Origin: Paraburkholderia monticola
Lineage (GTDB): Bacteria > Pseudomonadota > Gammaproteobacteria > Burkholderiales > Burkholderiaceae
Reading direction: 5' to 3'
Length of the DNA: 64,000 bases
Assembly (NCBI RefSeq): GCF_001580545.1
Contig: NZ_LRBG01000039.1
Span: forward strand, 248,001-312,000
Shown: one piece after another, positions 25,886-34,989 of the stretch
Position numbering within the stretch: position 1 is the stretch's first letter
Layout of the letters: every line of letters begins with the position of its first letter
Position numbers and translations under genes: made by a program
The notes under the pieces: generated by a model
The model's input: only the letters and a program-made list of their open reading frames with translations
Told to the model about the DNA's origin: nothing
The model's database searches: none

Positions 25886-26755
25886 CTAACGCTTCTGGTA
25901 AATGCGTTCGGCCGCGCGAAACTCGTCGAACGCGGGGTAATGCGGCGAAAACCGCAGGCTCTCCTTGCTGCCCAAGCCGAGAAAGCCGCGCCGCACCAGC
26001 GCGTTCTCGAACAACCCCAGCGCGCGATCCTGCAAGCCGCGGTCGAAATAGATCAGCACATTGCGGCACGACACCAGATGCGCTTCGAGGAACACTTCGT
26101 CGGTGGACAGGCTGTGATCGGCGAACACCACCCGCTCCTTGAGCGAGCCGGCAAAGCGCGCGCCGCCATACGCTGCATGATAGTAGTCCGACAGCGAACG
26201 CGTGCCACCCGCCGCCAGATAGTTCTGCGTGAAGCCCTGGATGCGTTCGAGCGCGTAGATGCCCGCCTGGGCGCGCGCGAGCGCGTCGGGATTGATGTCG
26301 GTCGCGTAGAACAGCGTGCGCTCTGTGAGCCCCTCCTCGTCGAACAGGATTTTCAGCGACCACAGCTCCTCGCCCGTGCTGCATCCGGCGACCCACACCT
26401 TGATCGACGGATAGGTGCGCAAACGCGGCAGCACGTGTTCGCGCAGTGCACGGAAATACGACGGATCGCGAAACATCTCGCTCACCTGCACGGTCAGGTA
26501 CTGAAACAACCGCGAAAACTCGTTGCCGTCGCGCAGAATCCGGTCCTGCAATTGCGATAGCGTCTGCACCCCGAATTCGTCGAGCGCATGCGTGAGGCGG
26601 CGGCGCAGCGACGACATCGCGTAGTGGCGAAAGTCGTGCTGATACTTCAGATAGATCGCCTCGAGCAGCAGCCGCAATTCGATGTCGAAATCGCTGATGC
26701 GCTGCGGTGGTTCGAATGCGGACGGGGTCATCGGGTTTCTCTCTTCCGTGCTCAC
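25886..26755 (-). CDS. CheR-type protein-glutamate methyltransferase
   Basis: A 289-aa CheR. The N-terminal helical domain (YLKYQHDFRHYAMSSLRRRL) precedes a SAM-binding domain (VAGCSTGEELWS, then FYATDINPDAL and the CRNVLIYFD motif). GTG 26755 has a GAGGGG ribosome site; ATG 26731 is an alternative. It is the second gene of the signalling unit, 10 bp after the hybrid kinase. Confidence 0.92.
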   Translation of the reverse strand: MSTEERNPMTPSAFEPPQRISDFDIELRLLLEAIYLKYQHDFRHYAMSSLRRRLTHALDEFGVQTLSQLQDRILRDGNEFSRLFQYLTVQVSEMFRDPSYFRALREHVLPRLRTYPSIKVWVAGCSTGEELWSLKILFDEEGLTERTLFYATDINPDALARAQAGIYALERIQGFTQNYLAAGGTRSLSDYYHAAYGGARFAGSLKERVVFADHSLSTDEVFLEAHLVSCRNVLIYFDRGLQDRALGLFENALVRRGFLGLGSKESLRFSPHYPAFDEFRAAERIYQKR

Positions 26756-26765
26756 GCGTCGCCCC

Positions 26766-29700
26766 TCAGCGCTGGCGCAGCCACACGCGGCACAGCGCGA
26801 CGAGCTTGTCGACGTCGATCGGCTTCGACACGTAGTCGTCGGCGCCCGCTTCGAGACAGCGCGTGCGATCGTTGGCCATCGCCTTCGCGGTCAGCGCGAT
26901 GATCGGCAGATGCGCGAAACGCGGATTGCGGCGGATCTCGCCCATCGCGGTCAGACCGTCCATCTCCGGCATCATGATGTCCATCAGCACCAGATGCACG
27001 TCCGGACCGTTCTCCAGTTCGTCGAGCGCCTCGCGGCCGTTGCGCGCGATCAGCAACTTCGCGCCGAGCGGTTCCAGCACGTGCGAGAGCGCGAAGATGT
27101 TGCGCACGTCGTCTTCGGCGAGCAGGATCGTGCGGCCCTCGAAGGCATTGTCGCGTTGCCGCACGGTGCGCAGCATGCGCTGCTGCTCCGGCGCGAGCGA
27201 CGACTCGACGCTGTGCAGGAACAGCGTGACTTCGTCGAGCAGACGCTCCGGCGATTTCGCGCCCTTGATGATGATCGACTTCGAATAGCGGCGCAGCCGG
27301 TGTTCCTCGTCGTCGGACAGCATGCGGCCCGTGTAGACGATCACCGGCAGCGACGCGTGCGCGGTGTTCGCGGCGAGACGTTCGAGCAGATCGTAGCCGG
27401 TGCCGTCGGGCAGCGCGAGGTCGGTGACGACGCAATCGAACGACAGCGCCGAGAGTTGCCCGAACGCTTCGGCGAGTGTGGCGACCGCGACGATTTCGGT
27501 GTTCTCGCTTTGCAGCAGCGCGCGGATGCTTTCGCGCATCGGCGCGTCGTCCTCGATCACGAGCACGCGCTTCAGGCGCTGCTGCAAGCGCGCTTCGAGG
27601 CGACGAATCGCGGCTTCCATCGTCGAGCGCGCGGTCGGCTTCAGCGTGTAGCCGATCGCGCCGAGGTGCAGCGCCTTGTCGGCGTGATCGGTGGCCGACA
27701 CGATGTGGATCGGAATGTGGCGCGTCAGCGGATCGCTCTTCAGCCATTCGAGCACCGTGAGACCCGAGCGGTCCGGCAGACCGACATCGAGCAGCACCGC
27801 GGCCGGCCGCATGTCGCGCACCAGCGTGAGGCCGCTTGCGGCGTCGCTCGCATGCACGAAGTCGAAGTCGAGTTCGTGCACGAGGTCGCGCAGAATCGCG
27901 GCGAACGGCGGATCGTCTTCGACCGCGACGATCAGACGGCCCGCGCGGGTGCGGTTGTCGCGGTCGTCGGCAATCGGCGCGGCGGGGGGCTCGAAAGCGC
28001 CGGGCAGCAACGCCTCGCGCGCCGCGGCGGCCGACGCCCGGCTGGCCAATCCATTCGCCGGCGAGATCACCGCATGAGACGCGGCGGCGAGCGGCGTGTG
28101 CAGCAATGGCGCTTCGCCGCCCGCCTGCGCATTCGTGCCGACGCCGCTCATCGTCTCGCTCTGCGCAGCGGCGAGCGCTTCGCGCGCATCGCGCGGCAGC
28201 CACAGCGTGAACACGCTGCCCTTGCCGACTTCGCTCGCGACTGTGATACGCCCGCCCAGCATCCGCGAAAACTCGCGCGAAATCGACAGTCCGAGGCCGC
28301 TGCCACCATATTGACGGCTCGTCGAGCCATCGGCCTGCTGGAACGCCTCGAAGATCATGTCGAGCTTGTCGGCCGCAATGCCGATGCCCGAATCGCGCAC
28401 GTCGAAGCGCAGCACGTCGTCTTCGACCGGCGCAACCGCGAGCGTCACCTCGCCGTGGTCGGTGAACTTCAGCGCGTTCGACAGCAGGTTGCGCAGGATC
28501 TGCGTGAGCCGCTGGCCGTCGGTGACGAACGTATCCGGCGTGCCGGGCAGGCGGTCGAACGCGAGACGCAAGTGCTTGGTCGCGGCGATCGGCCGGAACA
28601 TTTCTTCGAGCGACTGCAGCGTCGCCTCGATCGACACCGTTTCGGGCTCGACCGTCAGTTGCCCCGCCTCGACCTTCGACAGGTCGAGAATGTCGTTGAT
28701 CAGCACCAGCAGGTCGCTATTGGACGCGTGGATCGTCTCCGCGTAGCGCACCTGCTCCTCGGTCAGATTGCCGCCGCGATTCTGCTGCAGCAGCTTCGCG
28801 AGAATCAGCGAGCTGTTCAGCGGTGTGCGCAGTTCGTGCGACATGTTGGCGAGGAACTCGGACTTGTAGCGGCTCGACTGTTCGAGGCGCTCCGCGTTGG
28901 CCGCGAGATCGGTCTGCGCGCGCAGCAGATCCGACTTCTGCCGCTCCAGCCGCTGCGCGTATTCCTCCAGTTGTACGTTGGTCTGTTCGAGCTCGGCCTG
29001 CTGCGCCTCGAGGCGCCGTTGCGACTCCAGCAGCGCGCGGCCACGTTCTTCGAGCCCTTCGTTGGAGACGCGCAGTTCCTCCTGCTGGACCTGCAACTCC
29101 TCGTTCAACTGCTGCGTCTCGGCGAGCGCGTCCTGAAGGCGTTCGCGATACAGCGCCGCCTCGAGAAAATCGCCCATGCTGTGACGGATCAACTCCATGA
29201 ACTCTTCGTCGCGTGGCGTCACCTCGCGCAGAAAGCCCATTTCGACGACGCCATTGACCTGGCCGTCGTTGTCGATCGGCAGGATCAGCAGATTGCGCGG
29301 CACGCCGTTGCCGGTCGCCGACGCGACCCGCACGTAATCGGGTGGCACCTCGCGCAACACCAGCGTGCGGCGCGAGCGCGCGGCCTGGCCGACCAGCGTC
29401 TCGCCCTCCTCGAAGTTGAGGGCGGCGCTCTGCTCGCTGTCGCGGCTAAAGCCATAGGTCGCGATGCGGCGCAGCGTGCCCTGCTGCCTGTCGCGCACAT
29501 AGATCGCGGCGACGACCGCATCGAGATATTGGGCGAGAAAGTCGAGCATCGCGCGGCCGACGAGCGCCGCGCTGGCCTGACCGACGACCTTGTCCGCCAG
29601 CAGGCGCTGGCCCGAGCGCAACCAGACCTGCTGTTCGAGCTGGGCAGTCTGTTCGGCCTGGCGGCGCAGCACGCTGTCGTAGGTCTCGGACAGATCCAGC

Positions 29701-30347
29701 AGTTCGCGACGGCCCCGCCAGGCGAGCAGACCGCTGACGACGAGGCTGAACAGCAGAAACACGCCGACCAGCGTCGCCGTCACACGGCGCGTCGCTTCGA
29801 TGCGCTCTTGCCGCAAGCTCAACTCGACGTCGAGAAATTCGCCGAACTCGCGCCGCGTTTCGTCGAATTCGAGCTTGCCGCGCCCCGCTGCGATCGCGGT
29901 TTCAAAGTCCTGGTTGCGGCGGCGCGCGTCGATGATCTCTTCGGCGAAGCGGCTCCAACGCTCCTGCAACCCCTTGATCTGTTTGAGGCGTTCGACTTGC
30001 GGCGGGTTGTCGGCGACCTGCTTCTGCAAAGCGTCGAGCTGTGCGGTGAATTTCGGGCCGCCGTTTTCGTACGGCACGAGGAAGCTCTCGTCGCCGGTGA
30101 TCAGAAAGCCGCGCATCGACGATTCGCGATCCACCGCGAGCCGCAGCATTTCGTTGGCATCGCCGATTACACGTTCGGAGTGTTCGGCCCAGCTCATCGT
30201 CGACACGAGGTACGCGATCAGGCCGACGAACAGCACCATCGTGACGAGGCCGACGCCCAGGGGCAGCGCAAGGTTGCGACGAAGAATGCGGCGGAAACGG
30301 AGTTGATCGACGGCCTGCGATGCGGTCATTTTTTCTGTATGTGGCAT
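26766..30347 (-). CDS. multidomain hybrid histidine kinase (CHASE3-GAF-HisKA-HATPase-three receivers)
   Basis: About 1193 aa from ATG 30347; ATG 30329 is also possible and neither has a strong ribosome site. Order: TM1 near 25-45, a CHASE3-type periplasmic sensor (RESSMRGFLITGDESFL), TM2 near 195-215, a GAF domain, a long coiled coil (about 405-500), HisKA (phospho-His in LANMSHELRTPLNSS), HATPase (NALKFTDHG, GLGLSIS), and three receivers with Asp in LLDVGLPD, VTDLALPD and LMDIMMPEMDG. It is first of a four-gene unit with CheR, CheB and a receiver-kinase. The domain make-up resembles phosphorelays that tie stress sensing to methylation. Input unknown. Confidence 0.93.
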   Translation of the reverse strand: MPHTEKMTASQAVDQLRFRRILRRNLALPLGVGLVTMVLFVGLIAYLVSTMSWAEHSERVIGDANEMLRLAVDRESSMRGFLITGDESFLVPYENGGPKFTAQLDALQKQVADNPPQVERLKQIKGLQERWSRFAEEIIDARRRNQDFETAIAAGRGKLEFDETRREFGEFLDVELSLRQERIEATRRVTATLVGVFLLFSLVVSGLLAWRGRRELLDLSETYDSVLRRQAEQTAQLEQQVWLRSGQRLLADKVVGQASAALVGRAMLDFLAQYLDAVVAAIYVRDRQQGTLRRIATYGFSRDSEQSAALNFEEGETLVGQAARSRRTLVLREVPPDYVRVASATGNGVPRNLLILPIDNDGQVNGVVEMGFLREVTPRDEEFMELIRHSMGDFLEAALYRERLQDALAETQQLNEELQVQQEELRVSNEGLEERGRALLESQRRLEAQQAELEQTNVQLEEYAQRLERQKSDLLRAQTDLAANAERLEQSSRYKSEFLANMSHELRTPLNSSLILAKLLQQNRGGNLTEEQVRYAETIHASNSDLLVLINDILDLSKVEAGQLTVEPETVSIEATLQSLEEMFRPIAATKHLRLAFDRLPGTPDTFVTDGQRLTQILRNLLSNALKFTDHGEVTLAVAPVEDDVLRFDVRDSGIGIAADKLDMIFEAFQQADGSTSRQYGGSGLGLSISREFSRMLGGRITVASEVGKGSVFTLWLPRDAREALAAAQSETMSGVGTNAQAGGEAPLLHTPLAAASHAVISPANGLASRASAAAAREALLPGAFEPPAAPIADDRDNRTRAGRLIVAVEDDPPFAAILRDLVHELDFDFVHASDAASGLTLVRDMRPAAVLLDVGLPDRSGLTVLEWLKSDPLTRHIPIHIVSATDHADKALHLGAIGYTLKPTARSTMEAAIRRLEARLQQRLKRVLVIEDDAPMRESIRALLQSENTEIVAVATLAEAFGQLSALSFDCVVTDLALPDGTGYDLLERLAANTAHASLPVIVYTGRMLSDDEEHRLRRYSKSIIIKGAKSPERLLDEVTLFLHSVESSLAPEQQRMLRTVRQRDNAFEGRTILLAEDDVRNIFALSHVLEPLGAKLLIARNGREALDELENGPDVHLVLMDIMMPEMDGLTAMGEIRRNPRFAHLPIIALTAKAMANDRTRCLEAGADDYVSKPIDVDKLVALCRVWLRQR

Positions 30348-30511
30348 GGCGAATCGGGTCGATGCGGAATATTTTTCAGGTCTGCCCACGGCGTTTATTT
30401 ACCGCGATGCGACCGCCGTCATCATACAAGGACGACGCGCATCTTGTAACGGGCGCGCTGGCGTCGAGGCATGCTGGACAGGGCGTGGCGGGCCCGGCGC
30501 GAAGCACAAAA

Positions 30512-30541
30512 GAACCTGGCCGGCTTGCACCGGCCAGGTTC
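30512..30541 (-). terminator. intrinsic terminator after katE
   Basis: A 12-bp perfect stem (GAACCTGGCCGG at 30512-30523 with CCGGCCAGGTTC at 30530-30541) and a 6-nt loop. Read on the minus strand it is followed by CTTTTG. It lies 45 bp past the katE stop codon and would keep katE transcription out of the hybrid kinase promoter. Confidence 0.8.
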
Positions 30542-30585
30542 ATGCATCGACGCGTCGCGCCGGGTTCAGCTGCGTTCAACCGCGC

Positions 30586-32706
30586 TCAGGCCGGCACCGA
30601 CTCCGCCTGCGCCGCGCGCGACCACACGCGATGCTGTCCGGCGGTCTCGATGAACGCCTTCAGCACCTCGGCGGACTGCGAGTCTTCTCCTATGGCGACG
30701 CCGTCGGCTTGCGCGGGCAGTTGCGCGGCCGCGAGCACGTCGCGTCCCGCGCCCAGCGCCGCGATCGCCTTCAGATGCTTGAACGCCTCCAGCACGAAGT
30801 GCCGCGCATCGCCCGATTGCGCGAGCGTCTTCGCCCCCGCCGCGCCGCCGACGACGATCACCGCGTCGAACATGATCGACGGCAGCCCGGCGATCGTCGC
30901 GTCCGGCGCGATGCCGTCGATCGCGGCGAGTGTGGGCGCGATCAGCATCGGCGTCGCGCCTTCGCCCTTGAGCGCCTGCTGCAGCTGTTTGATCGCGGCG
31001 CCATCGGAGCCGGGCGCGGCGAGCAGCGCGATCTTGCGGGTCTTGATGCCGGGCTTCACACGATTGAGCAGGCTCAGCGCGGGCGACGTCTTTGCCCCGA
31101 CCAGCTTCGCCGTGCCCTTCTTCGGCGCCGGCAGGCCGAGCCCAACGGCCACCTTCGCGGCGAGGTCCGCGTCGAAGTTCGCGAGAATCTCGTTGACCTG
31201 GCGCGCGCGAATCTCGGGCTTCGTCACCTTGCCGAGCTCGAACTGATACGCCGCCGCGATATGGTCTTTCTCCGGCTCCGACATGCTGTTGTAGAACAGT
31301 GCGGCCTGCGAGAAATGATCGGCGAACGACTCGCTGCGCACGCGAATCTTCGTGCTTTCGACGCGTTCCTGATAGCTTTCGAAGCCGCCCTCCTCGGCGG
31401 CCGGAGCGGTTTCCTTCGGCCAGCCGTCGTTCAACGAATTCGGCTCGTACGACGCTTGCCCGACATGTATCGCTTGCCGATGCATCGCATCGCGCTGATT
31501 GTTGACGAACGGACTGATCGGCCGGTTGATCGGAATCTCGTGAAAGTTCGGACCGCCCAGACGGCTGATCTGCGTATCCGTGTACGAGAACAGACGCCCC
31601 TGCAACAGCGGATCGTTGCTGAAGTCGATGCCCGGCACGATATGCCCCGGGTGGAACGCAACCTGTTCGGTTTCGGCGAAGAAGTTGTCCGGATTGCGAT
31701 TGAGCGTCATCTTGCCGATCAGCTTCACCGGCACCAATTCTTCCGGAATCAGCTTGGTCGGATCGAGCAGATCGAAATCGAACTTGTGCTCATCGGCTTC
31801 CTCGACGATCTGCACGCCCAGTTCGTACTCCGGATAATCGCCGCGCTCGATCGCTTCCCACAGATCGCGGCGGTGGAAATCCGGGTCCTTGCCCGCGAGC
31901 TTCTGAGCTTCGTCCCACAGCAACGAATACGAGCCGAGCACGGGACGCCAGTGGAACTTCACGAAACGCGCTTTGCCCTTTGCGTTGACGAAGCGGAAGG
32001 TGTGGATGCCGAAGCCTTCCATGGTCCGCAGACTGCGCGGAATCGCGCGGTCCGACATCGTCCACAGCACCATGTGGGCCGACTCGGGCACGAGCGAGAC
32101 GAAGTCCCAGAAGGTGTCGTGCGCTGAACCGCCGGTCGGCATTTCGTTCGGCGCTTCGGGCTTCACCGCGTGCACGAAGTCGGGAAACTTGATCGCATCC
32201 TGAATGAAGAACACCGGCATGTTGTTGCCGACCAGATCGAAATTGCCTTCCTGCGTGTAGAACTTCACCGCGAAGCCGCGCACGTCGCGCACCGTGTCGG
32301 CCGAGCCGCGCGGACCTTGCACGGTCGAGAAGCGCACGTAGACCGGCGTTTCGGCGGCCGGGTCCTGCAAGAACGCGGCCTTGGTGTACTCGCGCATCGA
32401 TTCGTACGCCTTGAAGACACCATGCGCGGCCGAGCCACGCGCATGCACGATGCGCTCGGGGATGCGTTCGTGGTCGAAATGCGTGATCTTCTCGCGCATG
32501 ATGAAATCTTCGAGCAGCGACGGGCCGCGCGGCCCCGCACGCAAGCTGTTCTGATTGTCGGCGATCTTGACGCCCTGATTGGTTCTCAGCGCCTCGCCTT
32601 GCGGCCTCACGCGATTGCGTTCGAGATCGTTCGATTTCGCGTCGTTCGACTTTGCTCGCCCGTTTGCCTGCGGCGTGCTCTTCGGGGTATTCGCTTTACC
32701 TGCCAT
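30586..32706 (-). CDS. katE: large-subunit catalase (HPII/KatE type)
   Basis: A 706-aa heme catalase. The distal His is in RIVHARGSAAHG, the Asn in VGNNMPVFFIQD, and the proximal Tyr in RLFSYTDTQ. The C-terminal ~150 residues form the DJ-1/PfpI-like domain of large catalases (KIALLAAPGSDG..., VIVVGGAAGAKTL). The N-terminus is Lys/Asn-rich and disordered. It converts hydrogen peroxide to water and oxygen in the cytoplasm. The ribosome site AAGGAG lies 9 bp before the ATG and is partly buried in a leader hairpin. Confidence 0.95.
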   Translation of the reverse strand: MAGKANTPKSTPQANGRAKSNDAKSNDLERNRVRPQGEALRTNQGVKIADNQNSLRAGPRGPSLLEDFIMREKITHFDHERIPERIVHARGSAAHGVFKAYESMREYTKAAFLQDPAAETPVYVRFSTVQGPRGSADTVRDVRGFAVKFYTQEGNFDLVGNNMPVFFIQDAIKFPDFVHAVKPEAPNEMPTGGSAHDTFWDFVSLVPESAHMVLWTMSDRAIPRSLRTMEGFGIHTFRFVNAKGKARFVKFHWRPVLGSYSLLWDEAQKLAGKDPDFHRRDLWEAIERGDYPEYELGVQIVEEADEHKFDFDLLDPTKLIPEELVPVKLIGKMTLNRNPDNFFAETEQVAFHPGHIVPGIDFSNDPLLQGRLFSYTDTQISRLGGPNFHEIPINRPISPFVNNQRDAMHRQAIHVGQASYEPNSLNDGWPKETAPAAEEGGFESYQERVESTKIRVRSESFADHFSQAALFYNSMSEPEKDHIAAAYQFELGKVTKPEIRARQVNEILANFDADLAAKVAVGLGLPAPKKGTAKLVGAKTSPALSLLNRVKPGIKTRKIALLAAPGSDGAAIKQLQQALKGEGATPMLIAPTLAAIDGIAPDATIAGLPSIMFDAVIVVGGAAGAKTLAQSGDARHFVLEAFKHLKAIAALGAGRDVLAAAQLPAQADGVAIGEDSQSAEVLKAFIETAGQHRVWSRAAQAESVPA

Positions 32707-32713
32707 GGGAATC

Positions 32714-32771
32714 GACTCCTTGTGTTCGGGCGCGCCGCGACGGAGGCGTCGCGGCGCGCGAACACAGAGTC
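32714..32771 (-). promoter_or_regulatory. long leader hairpin overlapping the katE ribosome site
   Basis: Nested complementary arms: GACTC (32714-32718) with GAGTC (32767-32771), GTGTTCG (32722-32728) with CGAACAC (32759-32765), and CGCGCCGCGACG (32731-32742) with CGTCGCGGCGCG (32747-32758), closed by a GAGG loop. In katE mRNA the 3' foot of the stem contains the GAG of the AAGGAG ribosome site. It may restrain translation, protect the 5' end or end mipA read-through; there is no U-run. Confidence 0.6.
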
Positions 32772-32778
32772 AGCAAGG

Positions 32779-32808
32779 GCTATACCCGTGACGTCGCGGG
32801 GTTGTAAA
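32779..32808 (-). promoter_or_regulatory. possible katE promoter
   Basis: On the minus strand TTTACA (32803-32808) and TATAGC (32779-32784) are 18 bp apart. RNA would begin near 32772, right at the 5' foot of the leader hairpin. The match is moderate. Confidence 0.4.
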
Positions 32809-32825
32809 GGCGCCGCGGCGTTGCG

Positions 32826-33728
32826 TCAGAACCGATAGTTGATCGATACGTCCGCGACACCCGTGGCGCGGCTGCGCGTGATCGGACTGTTGCCCGCGCT
32901 GCCGACGAGTTGCTCGAACGCGCCATCGGCGGTCGCGAACCAGTGCTTGCTGAACAGCCAGATCGCGCTGACACCGAAGCCCACCGACTTGAAGCCCGCG
33001 CTCGCGTGATACTGCGGATACTGCGAGTGCGCGGCCTGCTCCTGATTGACGCCGAACCAGCTGTTCATGTAGTTGGAGTCGGCCATCACCACGTTCGGGC
33101 CGGCGAACCAGAAGAACTTCTGCGAGCTGCCCGGCATCGGCATATAGGCGCCGAGATCGCCGATCCAGCCATTCGATCCGCCGAAATAGCGGCGGATATC
33201 GGCGCGCAACACGAGCGGAAAATTCTTCGACACGACGTACTCGCCCGCGAGCTTCAGGCCCGGCGCAAAGTTGATGTTGCCGAGGCCGTTGAGCTCCTGG
33301 GGATCGTCCTGTCCGCGTCGCCCGAGGTCATAGACCGCGGCGAGACTCATGCGCCAGTTCTCGCCCTGCGCGAAATTCACGCCGAAGCCTTCGCCGCTCG
33401 ACAGAAAGAACAGATCCTTGTAACGCACGTCGATGCTCGGGCCGGCCACCACGTGATAGCGGTCGGAGCCCTCGAAGCGTGGCTGGAACGAGGTGGCCAC
33501 GCCAAGGCGCAGTTGCCAGTCGGGAATGTTCTGCTGGAACATCTTCTGTAGTGGAATGCCGGCCGAGTATTGCCATTCGCCCAGCGGCGACGGCGTCTGC
33601 GCGAAGGCCCCACCCGGCACGCAGGCCATGGCGCCCAAGGTCGCGGCGACCAACGAGCTCGCCGCGATGCCGGTTCGTTTATGGCGAGACGTGGCGCCCC
33701 GCTTCTTTCTACGGCTGTTCAACACCAC
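32826..33728 (-). CDS. MipA/OmpV family outer membrane protein
   Basis: A 300-aa protein with an Arg/Lys-rich start and hydrophobic signal segment ending near ...PGGAFA (cleavage near residue 43). It continues as alternating beta strands typical of MipA/OmpV barrels (LRLGVATSFQPRFEGSDRY, VAGPSIDVRYKDLFFLSSGEG) and ends in a terminal Phe (INYRF), as outer membrane barrels do. Family members are scaffolds for MltA or small barrels linked to antibiotic or solute sensitivity. It lies 119 bp before katE on the same strand. Role here unknown. Confidence 0.88.
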   Translation of the reverse strand: MVLNSRRKKRGATSRHKRTGIAASSLVAATLGAMACVPGGAFAQTPSPLGEWQYSAGIPLQKMFQQNIPDWQLRLGVATSFQPRFEGSDRYHVVAGPSIDVRYKDLFFLSSGEGFGVNFAQGENWRMSLAAVYDLGRRGQDDPQELNGLGNINFAPGLKLAGEYVVSKNFPLVLRADIRRYFGGSNGWIGDLGAYMPMPGSSQKFFWFAGPNVVMADSNYMNSWFGVNQEQAAHSQYPQYHASAGFKSVGFGVSAIWLFSKHWFATADGAFEQLVGSAGNSPITRSRATGVADVSINYRF

Positions 33729-34082
33729 AAGCCTCCGATCCCGCTCGTCGCGAAGAAAATAGGTTCTCGCCCCGGTGTCCAGTGCGGACCCAAAAGCCAG
33801 GACGACCGCCGCACCGCTACTTACGGCGTGTAATTTTTCCAGTCATTGATGCGGGCTGCGCAATGCGTACGACGTCCAGCGAGCCCGCGTGATCCACGCG
33901 GTAGTGATGGCTATTGCGCGCCGTCCGCGCGCGCCACGGCGACGCGAACAATGGCCAACGGCTCATCGATTCGCAAGATATGCGCCTAGTCTGTGGAGGA
34001 TTGATGACGCCCGCGCCGCAAGGCTTCACGAGCGGGCGCGTCAGACGACGAAACGGCGCGGTCCGCGCCGCTGTCCGGAGGA
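33729..34082. other. intergenic region between msrA paralogue and MipA-like gene
   Basis: A 354-bp stretch with no convincing gene; short frames on either strand lack family-like sequence. It should hold the promoter of the MipA-like gene in its right-hand neighbour's direction (minus strand) and the end of the msrA transcript. CGGCGC (34054-34059) and GCGCCG (34065-34070) form a hairpin followed on the minus strand by TTTCG, a weak terminator candidate for msrA. Confidence 0.5.
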
Positions 34083-34841
34083 TTATTGACCGGCTTCGAC
34101 GAGCACCGGCTTCTCGCGATACAGGCTGGGGAACAGGCGCTTCAGATTGGCGATTTTCGGCATGTCGTTGAACACGATATAGGCCGAATCGGGATGCAAG
34201 GTCAGATAGTTCTGGTGATAGGACTCGGCCGGATAGAAGCCTTTGTACGGCTCCGTCTTCGTGACGATCGGCGCGGGGAACACGCGCGACTTGTCGAGCT
34301 GCGCGATGTAGCTTTGCGCGACGCGGCGCTGTGCGTCGTTCAGCGGAAAGATCGCGGAGCGGTACTGCGTGCCGCTGTCGGGCCCCTGACGATTCAGCTC
34401 GGTCGGGTCCTGAACCACCGAGAAATACACCTGCAGCAACTGGCCGTAGGTGACCTTGCCCGGATCGAACGTGACCTGCACCGATTCGGCGTGCCCGGTC
34501 TCGCCGCCGCTGACGGTCTCGTACTGCGCGGTCTCGCGCGCGCCGCCGGAGTAGCCGGACACCGCCCGCGTGACGCCGCGCACATGCTGGAACACACCCT
34601 GGACGCCCCAGAAGCAGCCGCCCGCCAACACCGCGGTTTCCTCGTGCGCGGTGCTGGCGGGGAGCGGTTCGTCGAGCGCGGGCGGCGCGATCACGACGGC
34701 GCCCTCGGCCGATAACGCAACGCGCGGCCCGAGCAGCAACGCGAGCGCCCCAGCGGCGACCAGCCACGACAACGCGGCCGCGCGTGGGCGTTTCGCGGTG
34801 CCGTCGAACGATGTAAGGGATTGCGGACTGTCGCAAGTCAT
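34083..34841 (-). CDS. msrA: second exported peptide-methionine (S)-S-oxide reductase, single-Cys type
   Basis: A 252-aa MsrA. ATG 34841 has GGAG about 9 nt upstream. Residues about 22-45 are a hydrophobic signal segment ending near VALSA, so it is exported. The catalytic Cys is residue 76 (GGCFWGVQGVF). The only other Cys is residue 3, before the signal segment, so resolving cysteines are absent. It is closely similar along its length to the MsrA at 13165-13902, including the post-signal EGA-[VI]-x-I-x-x-P-x-L-D-E segment. It stands alone, without msrB or dipZ. A duplication product is likely. Confidence 0.92.
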   Translation of the reverse strand: MTCDSPQSLTSFDGTAKRPRAAALSWLVAAGALALLLGPRVALSAEGAVVIAPPALDEPLPASTAHEETAVLAGGCFWGVQGVFQHVRGVTRAVSGYSGGARETAQYETVSGGETGHAESVQVTFDPGKVTYGQLLQVYFSVVQDPTELNRQGPDSGTQYRSAIFPLNDAQRRVAQSYIAQLDKSRVFPAPIVTKTEPYKGFYPAESYHQNYLTLHPDSAYIVFNDMPKIANLKRLFPSLYREKPVLVEAGQ

Positions 34842-34989
34842 GATGGTCGCTCCGGAAAAGTGCCGACGCGCACCGGCCGCGGCGCTTTTGCCGGCTGGCG
34901 CCACGTGCGGGTGTGTCGTGGCTTGGTCGCGCGGACACGGCGGTTATGACAGCATGCGCGCATTCACGGCCGGCCGCAGGCCGCGCGGC

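Noticed and set aside
26682..30449. A 1255-codon open frame on the plus strand
   Set aside because: It is exactly antisense to the hybrid kinase, is dominated by Arg/Gln/His/Val, and shows no family motif. The minus strand has intact kinase and receiver motifs. It is a GC-rich shadow.
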